Positions 34,562 to 44,719 of a stretch of DNA of 64,000 nucleotides are shown piece by piece. The stretch comes from Allacma fusca (lineage: Eukaryota > Arthropoda > Collembola > Symphypleona > Sminthuridae). The notes beneath the pieces are model-generated. The model saw only the letters and a list, made by a program, of their open reading frames with translations. It ran no database searches and was not told the DNA's origin. The translations under genes and the position numbers were made by a program. Location: contig OX359247.1 in assembly GCA_947179485.1 (NCBI GenBank), forward strand, positions 54,409,131-54,473,130. Reading direction: 5' to 3'. How positions within the stretch are numbered: the first letter of the stretch is position 1; the number at the start of each line of letters is the position of its first letter.

Positions 34562-35684
34562 CAATTACCGTATACTGATTGCCCTTGTAAGAGATTTCCG
34601 ATGTAAGATCTTGGGATTGGTTGTCAGAATTCCCGGTTACACGAATAAAAATATTTAAAAGTAACATAATTTCACCCGTCCTTTCAGCATCTCTTGTAGT
34701 ACGTCTATAAACTGAAGTATGTATGATTTGTGTGGACCATTTCATGTAACCCAATTAAGGGAACTGATACTATAAGGTATGCTCCAGAGACTGGGAATAT
34801 TTCTGAAATGCCTTTAAAATGCATTCCTTACAACGAAATTTTATTTCATTTGATCTTCATCAAATAAAATCGAATGAAGGTTGAAATTGAAGGAAGGTTA
34901 TTTTTAGAGAAAGACTGAAGGCAAAATTGAGTTTACGTTTTTTAGAAGAAAGGCTGAGGGAAGGTCAAATGTTTTGAGGGCTTCATCTAAAGATATGTTG
35001 AAGTATGACATTTTACAATATTTTAGTCTTAGAAGGCTTCAAGGAAGGCAATTTCATATGCGCATCTCTGATCGGTATTACATTTTTTGTCGAAGAAAAA
35101 AAGTGTACAAATCTCCGCTCGTTACCTCATTTTTCTTCGAATTGTGCGGTCAGCAATTTGCGGTTTTTATCAAAACATGTGTACCGGAAAAGCTAGATTT
35201 TGGTAAACTACCCAATGAACAGCGAAGTCTATTTTTAACGTTAGAATATGATGTTAGCCTTCTTACGTTAACACAATGCTACAATTAACATTGCTTCTGC
35301 AGAAGATTCAAACAGTTTTCTGAAAACGTTACCTAAACGTTATCACATCATTATGGAATAACGATTGAGGATACGTTTGAGAAGCTACAAATGTTTAACG
35401 TCAGTTGAACTGGCGTTTAAAATCCATTCAATGTATACATTGAATATGCATTTATATTTGGTTTTTGCCAGCGGGCTTGCGTTATGCGTTAGAGGGAAAT
35501 ATATACTTTCTTATTCAATTCTCACGTTGACAGTTACGTGCGAGTAGTTGCTGCTCCGGCATTTGGATTTTTACATTTAGCATCGAGAACTGAAACTGGT
35601 AAAGAATCCGGAAATTAAGGTAATTTTGTACTAAATTGTAGTTAGGTACTAGCTAGTACACTTTTAATTTAGACTTAAGTAATT
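34562..35684. other. Upstream region of the transposase gene; repeat-rich
   Basis: AAGGCTTCA-type repeats (about 34870-35060) are followed by AACGTTA-type repeats (about 35237-35350). The latter resemble strings inside element 7 (31940-31985). They may be the subterminal region of the transposase-bearing element, but no terminal inverted repeat was found. Confidence 0.4.
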
Positions 35685-37649
35685 ATGTCGTGTAAGGTTT
35701 ATAATTCTCGCCACAAGCGTCGAAAAATTAAAGCTGCCGTTGAAAAGGATTTAGAAGAATTACAAAGTGCCCTGAGATTAGATCGAAATTCCAAAGCCAC
35801 GTTAATTATTAAAGAAACTGTTTTCAACAAAAATGTGCCTAAATCTAGTTTTGAATCTGCTCCAGTATCTTCAGTTGCGACAATAGTTGATTCTAATCAA
35901 ATTGAGGTGAATGGTGACAGTTGTGAATATGAAGATTCAAATCACCTCAGCAGTGATAGCAATCTTGGCTGCCAGTCGAGTACCTCCGATGAATCAATGA
36001 AATTAAATAATGGAAATAATTGGACCCAGGAATCACGTAATTCAAGCAAAAGTAATTTCAAAGAAAAATTAAGGACATGGTCATTGGAGAATAATATCAC
36101 TCAAAATGCTGTGGACAAGTTATTGAAACTACTTCAGCCTTACCACCCGGATCTTCCAGTTTGTGCAAGAACGCTGTTGCAGACACCCATTAATATTCAA
36201 CCACGGAATATGGATAGTGGGGAGTACATTCATTTAGGAATTAAATCGTTTTTGGAGAGGCATCTCCAAATTGACAATGAGCAATTCCAGAATAATTGTG
36301 TTTTAGTTCCTCTAAAATTTAATATAGATGGAATACCTGTATATAAAAACAGTGCTAATTGTAATCTATGGCCAATTCTATCCCAAACGTTTCAAAAGAA
36401 CGCACAACCATTTCCAATTGGTATCTACCTAGGAAAGTCCAAGCCGGATAGTTTACGCAACTTCTTACATGAATTTGTTGCAGAATTAAAATTGCTTAGC
36501 GAACAACCATTCATAATTAATAATAAAAAATTATAATAGATGTAAAAAAGTGCATATTTATTTGCGATGCACCGGCCCGTGCTTTTATTAAAGGTATTAA
36601 GGGGCACAACAGCAAATACGGGTGTGAAAAATGTGTAGTGAAAGCAAAATGGAATAAAACAACATATTTCGACTCCGTGGATGCTGATCTTCGAACAGAG
36701 GCATCGTTTAAATCGAGACAACAGGAGGAGCACCACCAGGAATTATTTATTGAAGAAAAAACGCCACTAGAAGATGTCCAAGTTGATATGATACGTCAAA
36801 TCCCCATTGATTATATGCACTTAGTATGTCTCGGTGCAGTACGAAAATTAGTTAAATTGTGGCAAAAAGGTCCGCTTACAATTCGGCAAGGTTCCGGAAT
36901 AACTCAAAGAATTTCAGCAGCACTTTTATCAACCCACAACCTAATCCCATCCGATTTCAATCGAAAAACGCGAGAATTGAAGTTCTGCGAACGCTGGAAA
37001 GCAACAGAGGCCAGATTATTTTTAATGTACTTAGGCCCGATTATACTTGTCCCCATTTTAGCACCAAATATCTACAAACACTTTCTTTTGCTCGCTTGTG
37101 CGATGTTAATAATCACGTCCGATGATATGGCTAAATACAAATTTGCAGATGAATGTTTTAAAAAATTTTGTACAAAATTTCGGGAAGATTTATGGAAACG
37201 AAAATTTATCGTACAATATTCATTCACTAATTCACATTGTAGCAGATGTAAGAAATCATGGGAAAGTCGACAATTTTTCGTCATTTCCTTTCGAGAACTA
37301 CCTTAGAATCCTCAAGAGACAACTTCGTGCTCCTCACCACACTCTGCAGCAACTTTGTGCTAGGCTGAAAGAATGTCAATTTTTAGAAGAACCAACCTTA
37401 CACTCCCCTTTTGCAAATTTTAGCAGACAATGTAAAAATGACTTTGTGACATTGGGTAAAACGTACAAGGCGTATTCAATTTTTTCTGGCGACAATTTTG
37501 TTTTGCAGACGAATGCAAAGGATTCATTTTTCAAAACAAAAAATGAATACTGCCAGCTATTAAATGTTCTTGTTGACGAAGAAAATGTTTTACAACTGCG
37601 GGCAAACGTGCTGGAAGAAATTGGGGGAATTGTTTACATATCACTGTAA
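35685..37649 (+). pseudogene. TNP2/CACTA-like DNA transposase, two frameshifts
   Basis: Resembles the transposase-domain proteins of animal CACTA/EnSpm-like elements. It has a basic N-terminus (RHKRRKIKAAVEKDLEEL), an acidic Ser-rich linker, IDGIPVYKNSANCNLWPIL, the zinc-ligand-like KYGCEKCVVKAKW, then IPIDYMHLVCLGAVRKLVKLW, RWKATEARLFLMYLGPIIL, YNIHSLIHIVADVRNHG and FSSFPFENYL. One uninterrupted product would be 654 aa (35685-37649 is divisible by three). The frame shifts twice: at an A-run 36525-36530, where one base is missing, and at an A-run 37160-37165, where there is one base too many; the second restores the first. This looks like a recently damaged gene, but assembly error or slippage on A6 runs is possible. 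It is followed 181 bp downstream by the DUF4806 gene on the same strand. Confidence 0.6.
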
Positions 37650-37830
37650 AAGCAGAGATGTGGGTATTGCTATTGTAAAAAACACTGACATTATTAAGCA
37701 TTTTAATTCAAGTGCAATCCTGGCTAAATGTTTATGTACAGAATTCCAATCTAATTTAGTTTGTAGCGTTTTGCGTCATTGTTTGTAGTGGAACACATAT
37801 TACTAAGTGTAATAAACTCATTTCATTCAG

Positions 37831-39355
37831 ATGTTTGCTTTGGTTGAGTTTTTGGCAAAGAAACAAACTGACGGGGCAACCAGTCCATGTGAAAATAGCC
37901 CGTGTGAAACCAGACCATGTGAAGTGATACCTTTAAAATGGGTGTCCGCTGACACAAAATCCTGCAAGTGGCCCTTAAAAAACGTAAAATCGGCGATTTC
38001 AAATCAAACTGCTCCACAATCTAACTGGGAGGACTGGGCAATTAAGCTCGTATACTTAGCAGGTACAAATGTTTACTTGACTGCTAACTAAACTTCAAAA
38101 CTAAATTTTTAAATAACTTATTGCGTTCCAATTCCTTTTATTTACATTCGTGTATTTTAGATAGCGTGAAAGAGGCGAATTTAAAAAGGCAAAAGTATCT
38201 GGAAACATCCAATATTGACTCATCAGACGATGAACCAACGGTTGGAATACGAAAGCCTAGGAAAGCAAAATTCATTCCTAATGCACCGGGCGAAGAAACC
38301 TTGAATGACAATTTCACATTTCAGCCTTTGGATAACTCCGGCTTTGCATCGTCCCCAGAATCAGTTGCCAGAGTTGACAACTTTGAACTTCCTATTCCTA
38401 CATCTGCATTAAATACCGAAGATCGATTTGATCATCAGGGTTTACTTTACTCCACGATTCCTATCACACATGCTGTCCCGATAGTCCCAGAAACAGATAG
38501 GGCAATTCCCGGAACATCTGCAGGACCAATTGCTGGTTATCACCAGGCGAAGAATAATGTGTTAGGTAAGATTTAGCCAAAATGGTACCTTATGTTAATT
38601 ATTGTAATTTGGCAACGGTTATAGTTTCATTGCTACCGCATGTGTAGGTTTTGAATATCTGGTCCTGAAGAAACTTGAGAAACTTTCAAGTAACATTAAG
38701 GATCTTACAATTGAGGTGCGAAATTTGAAGCAGTATGGCAGTTTCAATGTGTCGGATCTTTCTATAGCTGGACTTCCTGCATTTCCACTTCAAACAGTGG
38801 ATGACGTCAATTTATTTGATCAGAAATGTCAGGAATCGGATCAACTTATGCTGCAGGCTGTAAGATTACCCAAGGGGCATTCGAATTCATAGATTGGTTG
38901 ATTTTTTATTAGTCATGTTATGGCATTACATAACGTATTATTGTTTAACTCTAAAAATTTAGATTAATTCACTGAGACGTGTTGGTGGGAACGATCTGAA
39001 GCACGAGACGGAGCGAATACTTCGAATGCTGCTTACGAATGAATTAGCATCCCGTTTTAATTGGGCTGGAAGACAGTTTAAGAACAGAGAGAATAAGCTT
39101 CCTATATCCAAGACGGTCATTCCAAAAGTGGTTATTAGTAAGTTAAACCAATCAAATTCTTGTTCATTGAGAAATCTTTGTTTCTCGAACAAATGGCTTA
39201 AATCAATATCCACTTTTACCCAATCCGGGTTTATTTTTTAATTTATAGAAGCCGTTTTGAAGGAAAACGAGGAGCATGGTTCTACCGAACATGCTATTGA
39301 GGAAGTTATCAAAGCGTGGTTTCGTAATGCAAAGTCTAGGGTCAAGGAAAATTGA
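37831..39355 (+). CDS. DUF4806-domain protein (five exons, transposon-associated)
   Basis: Exons 37831-38062, 38161-38565, 38648-38859, 38963-39137 and 39249-39355 join with consistent phases into 376 aa. The N-terminus (MFALVEFLAKK ... VIPLKWVS ... CKWPLK) matches the start usual in arthropod DUF4806 proteins. The middle is disordered, then a short helical stretch (LKKLEKLSSNIKDL). The C-terminal domain SLRRVGGNDLKHETERILRM, then LLTNELASRFNWAGRQFKN and AIEEVIKAWFRNAKSRV is the DUF4806 core. Biochemical function is unknown. All introns are 82-111 bp. It directly follows a TNP2-like transposase, so it is probably the second gene of one element, although its own frame is undamaged. An upstream noncoding exon is possible (tttcattcag precedes the ATG). 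Confidence 0.8.
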
Positions 39356-40185
39356 ATTAAGGTGGCTCTGAATCTAAGTTCTGTATTATTATTCCTGTTT
39401 TTAACAATTTTGAGAGTATGACGATTGACTGTATTTTACCTTTCTATTAATTTCTTAAACAATGTTAAGTATCTAATTGTAATACTTGTATTTTTATATA
39501 CAATTCAAATGATCGTTATTATTACATTCATTTAAGCATGTGTACTTAATTCATTTTAATTTGATGAAATAAAAACAATAACAAGTAATTTATGTGTATT
39601 AATGTAGCATAATGAGAACTGGGTATTTTGTATACACCAGAACTAGAAATTAATTATTAGCTGTTACATTGCCAAGTAGTAACAATCCTGCATTAAAACA
39701 ATGAATGTTTCATACGTCAGGGCAATGTTAAATACTAATGGTTTTTTAATGTACCAAAAGCGGACATTTTTGCGCTTCCATTGCATTAAATCTAACATTG
39801 CCTCAATTATTGCAAGGTTAAAATTTAATGCAACCTGAATGCTGAAATTATATTCATTGTTCATTGGGTATTGAACGATAAGAAGACTAAAGCGAACTGG
39901 TTGCTCGCCCAAATTAAAGTGAAAATACATTACACTTGCAAAGCAGTGTCCATAAACATGGGGAAAACATATTTTTCCTGCGAAGTAAACTGAAAACAGT
40001 CATATTCTTTATAGCCCCTGCCTAAACGGCATTAGTAACTTTACCCAAAATCTAATAAACACATCATGGTTAACCGAATAATTTGGCTACATCTAGCCAA
40101 CATCAAAGAGATAATACTCACAGTTCATAGCAGATTTTGTTCTACATTTTCTAAAAATTAGTTTATTGAGTGACGTCACAATATT
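39356..40185. other. Intergenic between DUF4806 gene and LTR element
   Basis: AT-rich, no gene or element end recognised. AATAT (40181-40185) next to the LTR would be one half of the retroelement target duplication. Confidence 0.4.
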
Positions 40186-40754
40186 GTTACGTTGCTATCA
40201 CCCGGGTATTGATGTTGTGTGGGTAATAGACAATGTAGCCTAGGTTCGGGCGTTCCATTCCCCTGAATTATGGTTTCGATGTTGGTGAAACTCATGAATA
40301 AATGGAACTTATTGAGTTCTGTGTGTAGTTCTTTTATTTAGCTTTTTGGCCAATTTATTGTTCCTAAACTGATACAATTTACACTGAACAATTAACATTT
40401 AACACACATAGAATTTGAAGTCTGAATCTCTTCTTCCTGAAATTCTTCGAATTTCATGTTGCCCCGCTTGCTACCCGTGGAGATCCATCCCGGAGGGAAT
40501 GGACTCTAGGTGCGGCTCCTCTTGATGTTGCTTGCTTGACGTCGAGATTAGAACTTGTACTTAATCTACGTGTCTTAATCTAAATCTAATCTTACCCTAT
40601 TCTTAGTTTATTGTTTATTAAATGATCTGAATCATTTCCTTATAATTATGTTATGTCAGCGTTTGGCGTCACGTAGCCTCTGCTTACGACCTTCCAAACT
40701 ATTTGCTGACTTAGATTATGCTTATTCTACTCTATTTATAATATATCCGTAACA
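40186..40754 (-). mobile_element. 3' LTR of a giant Ty3/gypsy-type retroelement
   Basis: On the minus strand it begins TGTTACGG at 40754 and ends CGTAACA at 40186, a 7-bp inverted end with the canonical TG...CA. A purine tract lies directly upstream. TATTATAAATAG about 15 bp into the LTR is a likely TATA box and AATAAA at 40338-40333 a likely poly(A) signal. 569 bp. The 5' LTR is outside the window, so identity between the LTRs, and hence age, cannot be judged. Confidence 0.8.
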
Positions 40755-40764
40755 TTCCTCTTCT
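40755..40764 (-). promoter_or_regulatory. Polypurine tract
   Basis: AGAAGAGGAA on the minus strand, abutting the TG of the 3' LTR: the expected plus-strand DNA priming site. Confidence 0.75.
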
Positions 40765-43421
40765 GGGTAATTGTCGTCCTCGACAATGTCATCTGTCGAA
40801 GTTCAATTTCATATTATTTGTAATTATACTAATTCTATTTTTGTTACCATACTTTGTAGCTTAATCTTGGTCGTAATGGTAATGGTTGGTCTTTGTAGCA
40901 TGGTCGTAATGGTATTCATGGGCATTCTGATTGTTAAGGCATTGCATACAATTTTTATACATGTTCATCATCATATGTGTATATACTTTGTAATGCTGTA
41001 CAATATTGATGGTGTTATTGTTTGTATACTTTTTGTGAAAGGACTTCTTACGATCTTAGATCTTAGAATCGTTGCACAACAAAATATAGGTGTTACCTTT
41101 ACAATTTGCATATACAATATTTACATGGAATACATCGTAATTTACATCACGCTTTAACTTGATTTCTAATGTTATCTATCATATCTAAGATTAGAAACAT
41201 CGTAGCAGAATTGAAAATTTTGTACACATGTTTTGAAAAGAATTTTGTGTATAATTGCTGGAAGAAAATGCGTTCAAAAGTTCGAATCGCAAAGGCAAGG
41301 ACGAAATGCAATGTGAAAAACTATCAAGAATACTTGAAGGCAGATATGAAACATTTTCTCTTGTTCCTATTCTCATTTGATTTCTAATTTTCTGATACTG
41401 AATACTAGTTGTTGCAACAATTGGGGTAGCATGTTATATGCTGAGATTGTTGTTAGATAATAAGACTGATAGTATGTTATTTCTCGTGAAATCCCGTGAG
41501 TTTCCTTGTGAAACAATTTAACCTGTCATAGACAAATCGTTGTGGGAAGATTTTGTCAGAAAATGTTTGATTATCTGATATCTCCACCAGAAGTGACGGC
41601 TCTGAGCGCAAAAGCGTCATTCAGTAATAGAAAAATATTTTGTGGAACTACAATGTGTGTACCCCCTTGTCGTCAAACAAGAGAATAACAGAGAATGTTA
41701 AAACATTTTAGAATTGTTCTTTGGTGTTTAGATTAGGAATTATGTCCTTCTCATGCACAACTGTTGGCAATTTCACCAAATGTGAAAACATCGTGCTCCA
41801 TGAAGTTCAGTAAGTAGTTCTTACTATTCCATAAGACATAAAATCATATTGTACCGTGAACTATTTTCTCAACTGAGATTTGAATGTATTTTGGCGATAA
41901 TCATAAATATATATATATATACCTTGATCTGTAAAAAATTTTCCTATTTGATGGAATGTGTCGAATTTGTAAGCTAAACTTTTCTTGTTTTAAAATGTCT
42001 TTCAGAATTGTGTTTTCTTAATACAATTTGTCTTGGGAAACTATAGAATGTATCAGAGCTAATAAGTGCTTGATCTTTTAAGATTTAAATTTTTGATCCT
42101 TTTCACTAGATGTTGAATTTAATCCTTGTATAAACGAAGTGAATTTAATGATTCCGTAAATTGTTGGAATCCATCACCGAAACTGTAAGAGCTAACTTTT
42201 CTAACGATAACTATTGTCATTTCTGATGTGTACAAAAATTGTAAAAAGATGTCAACACTGTTTGCAATGTAGATCTTAGCTGCCTTTAAACCTCGTGATT
42301 TAAAATATGAAACTGCCCTCGCATGTGTCGATGACATTTTAAAGCTTTATCATTTAATGATTCCATTACTGTAATTTTCTTACTTTTTATCTTTTTATTT
42401 AGTTCCTCCTACTTATTCGTATTATGTATTTTTGTCTATTTTTCTGGTCCCTCTAGGAGATCTAGTGCTCCTAGGATCCTTCAGATCTGGGCACATTCAT
42501 GTCAACTTTCATTAAAAATGCGATACATCTTGCAAGTAAATAATTTATAAACGAACATAGTATATTACAGAAATTCTTTTGGAAGAATCTATCCTTTGGA
42601 CTTCCGTTTTACTTAATCTGTTTTTCTAGGTACCTAAAGTATTAGCACGTCTAGCTAAATAGATTTTGTTGAACTGAAGCTAAAAGGCAAATTGATCCTG
42701 ATCGTAGAGAACTTGCTTATACAGGGTTCTGATTTTTGCTGGAAATTTGTTATCCCGCTCATCCCAAGCGATGAGTAGGTTAGAAATATAAATTTATCCT
42801 TCTCATATGGAGTTGAATAACCTAATAAAGTCGCAAGGCATTACAATCATCACTCATTGGCTGTTGAGCGAACAAGCCTCAAGGAATTATGATATTGCCT
42901 AAAATTTTGGTTAGAACTGAACCTTATCTTGAAACATTTCTCGTCTCGTTAACAAAATAAACTTTTTGTTTTCAAAACATAGCCTAACTTGATAGTGTTG
43001 AAGTCCAATAAAAATCTAATCACTGGAATCAATGGGGTGGAAAGAAAATTGGAAAGAAAATGGATAATGAATCCATCGAGACACGAAAGATATATTGATT
43101 TGAATCACATAATCTTTAGACTATCCTCGCTTTTACTCCTATTGGGAATCTGCCTCTTTAACTAACTTGAACTTTTCGTTCGTTATTTGAACTTTGTTAT
43201 TTTCATTTTGCTTTTTTTATATTTTTGTTGTATACGAACTTGATTTTCTGTGTTTTCGTTCCTAAACTTATCCTACTTATAACTACTTATTCTATTATTT
43301 CTCTAATACTATCTTATAATTAATAAATATTTTTAAGTATTTTTCCATACAATTCTATGGTTTTGCATATTTTTCTTCGTTGTTTTCTTTCTTGCGTTGG
43401 TCCTTCCCGGTTGGGTCGGTG
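40765..43421 (-). other. Long 3' noncoding region of the retroelement
   Basis: About 2.66 kb between the ORF4 stop and the polypurine tract, AT-rich, with no minus-strand ORF I can support. Its composition differs sharply from the GC-richer coding part. It would form the common 3' UTR of all transcripts. Confidence 0.5.
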
Positions 43422-44153
43422 TTATAGTTGTACGGTTGTTCTGGTTGTGTGTCGGCTGGGCTGCTGTTGTGTATTGGGCCGCACTATTCTGCACCCGACT
43501 AACTGCTCTATAGAATTTTGGACTAATGCCTGCGTGTCTGCAACATTGTCTAATTCTCTCTCGTTCGGTGTTTGTTGGGTTGTTGTCTTTCTCTGTGTTC
43601 GGATTCGGTACAGTATTACTGTGAATATAAATATCACTACTGTGGTAATACAACCGAATGAACTAATAATGACTATGGTATAATCCGTGTCTGATGTTGG
43701 AACCTCATTGGGTTTCCAATCGATTTCCGTGAATTGGTCCATCCATGGTGGTCTGTTATCCCTCTGCATGGTGGGCTGTTGATTTTGTATGAATTGTTGT
43801 TGGGGTTGTAGTAAAGCCATTTGTTGGTTCCTCTCCATGATTCTCTGGGCTTCTACGTTCGGGTCGTTCGGGTCGTACTGCACTACGGCTAGTTTCCCGT
43901 CATCTTTGTGGTGTAGTATATGTACTACTGGGTCCTTTTGTGATAACACTGATGCCGTAATGGCTCCGCTTCCGACTGTTAAGGCTGGTACCATGTAATT
44001 TGCGAACCATTTTCCGACCTGGGTTCCTAAGGCTGCCATCAGTGGTCCTCCCCATGGTTCTGGACTTGGTTGTGCTATCGGCCTGGTTTCGGAAACGTCC
44101 ATTGCAATTAGAGTTATTGCAAGGCTCAAAAGATTTTGGCACTTCATTTTCAC
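43422..44153 (-). CDS. ORF4: predicted type I membrane protein of the retroelement (243 aa)
   Basis: Not recognised by family. A signal-peptide-like N-terminus (about residues 1-24, hydrophobic core NLLSLAITLIAM) is followed by a glycine/alanine-rich amphipathic stretch (about 35-70; GGPLMAALGTQVGKWFANY). Then comes a Gln-rich segment, one strong transmembrane helix (about 160-185; IVIISSFGCITTVVIFIFTV) and a basic, polar cytoplasmic tail of about 55 residues. The position after pol and ORF3 and this topology fit an envelope-related or accessory glycoprotein, but it is much shorter than insect retrovirus envelope proteins and no N-glycosylation motif is evident in the ectodomain. A role in membranes is inference only. 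Confidence 0.6.
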   Translation of the reverse strand: MKMKCQNLLSLAITLIAMDVSETRPIAQPSPEPWGGPLMAALGTQVGKWFANYMVPALTVGSGAITASVLSQKDPVVHILHHKDDGKLAVVQYDPNDPNVEAQRIMERNQQMALLQPQQQFIQNQQPTMQRDNRPPWMDQFTEIDWKPNEVPTSDTDYTIVIISSFGCITTVVIFIFTVILYRIRTQRKTTTQQTPNERELDNVADTQALVQNSIEQLVGCRIVRPNTQQQPSRHTTRTTVQL

Positions 44154-44719
44154 CGTGTGAAAAAACTTTTGTGTAACTGTTCTTTATCTCTGAGTAGTCT
44201 CAAGTATTTGAGCTCTCTGTGGGTGTTGAGGTTATAATGAGTACTCTATTTCAAGAGTCTCGTATTTTATATCAATTAATTGTTTGTGTTTTCATCTTCC
44301 GATTGCGAAAGAGAATTCTTTTCCTAATTCCGATGTTGTAATCCGTATGTCCCACTTCCGGTGACATAATCTTTTGTTAGTATTTCTATCCTATGAACTC
44401 TATAAAATGTGTTAGTAAGTAAAATATTTTTGTTTTGTTTTCTATTTTGTATTTATTTTTATTTGTTTTTCTTTTCTAACTATTCTGTTATGGTGATCAT
44501 TATGTAACATCCGCCGTAATCCCGATGGTTGATGCTGCATAAGATCTTAAAAATGTTTTATCGTAGATCCTCTCTTGCGAAATAATCTACACTTTACATT
44601 CCCTTCGGGAATTTCTTCCGTCATCAGGTAATTTAGCTTTTACTTTTCCCCGCTAGTTCTCTTTCTCTTTATACCATGACCTGGATGGTGTGGTCAGGTT
44701 ATTATCCTCTGTGACGTTT
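44154..44719 (-). other. ORF3-ORF4 intergenic segment
   Basis: 566 bp of AT-rich noncoding sequence. It probably holds a splice acceptor or other signal for ORF4 expression; I could not single one out. Confidence 0.35.

Noticed and set aside
34974-35288. 104-aa plus-strand ORF before the transposase
   Set aside because: Falls in repeat-derived sequence (AAGGCTTCA and AACGTTA motifs); no homology recognised.
40771-41157. 128-aa very hydrophobic plus-strand ORF
   Set aside because: Antisense to the T-rich 3' region of the retroelement; hydrophobic bias is expected from T-rich codons and no gene signals surround it.
43357-43683. 108-aa plus-strand ORF antisense to ORF4
   Set aside because: Shadow of ORF4; its apparent membrane segment mirrors the ORF4 helix.
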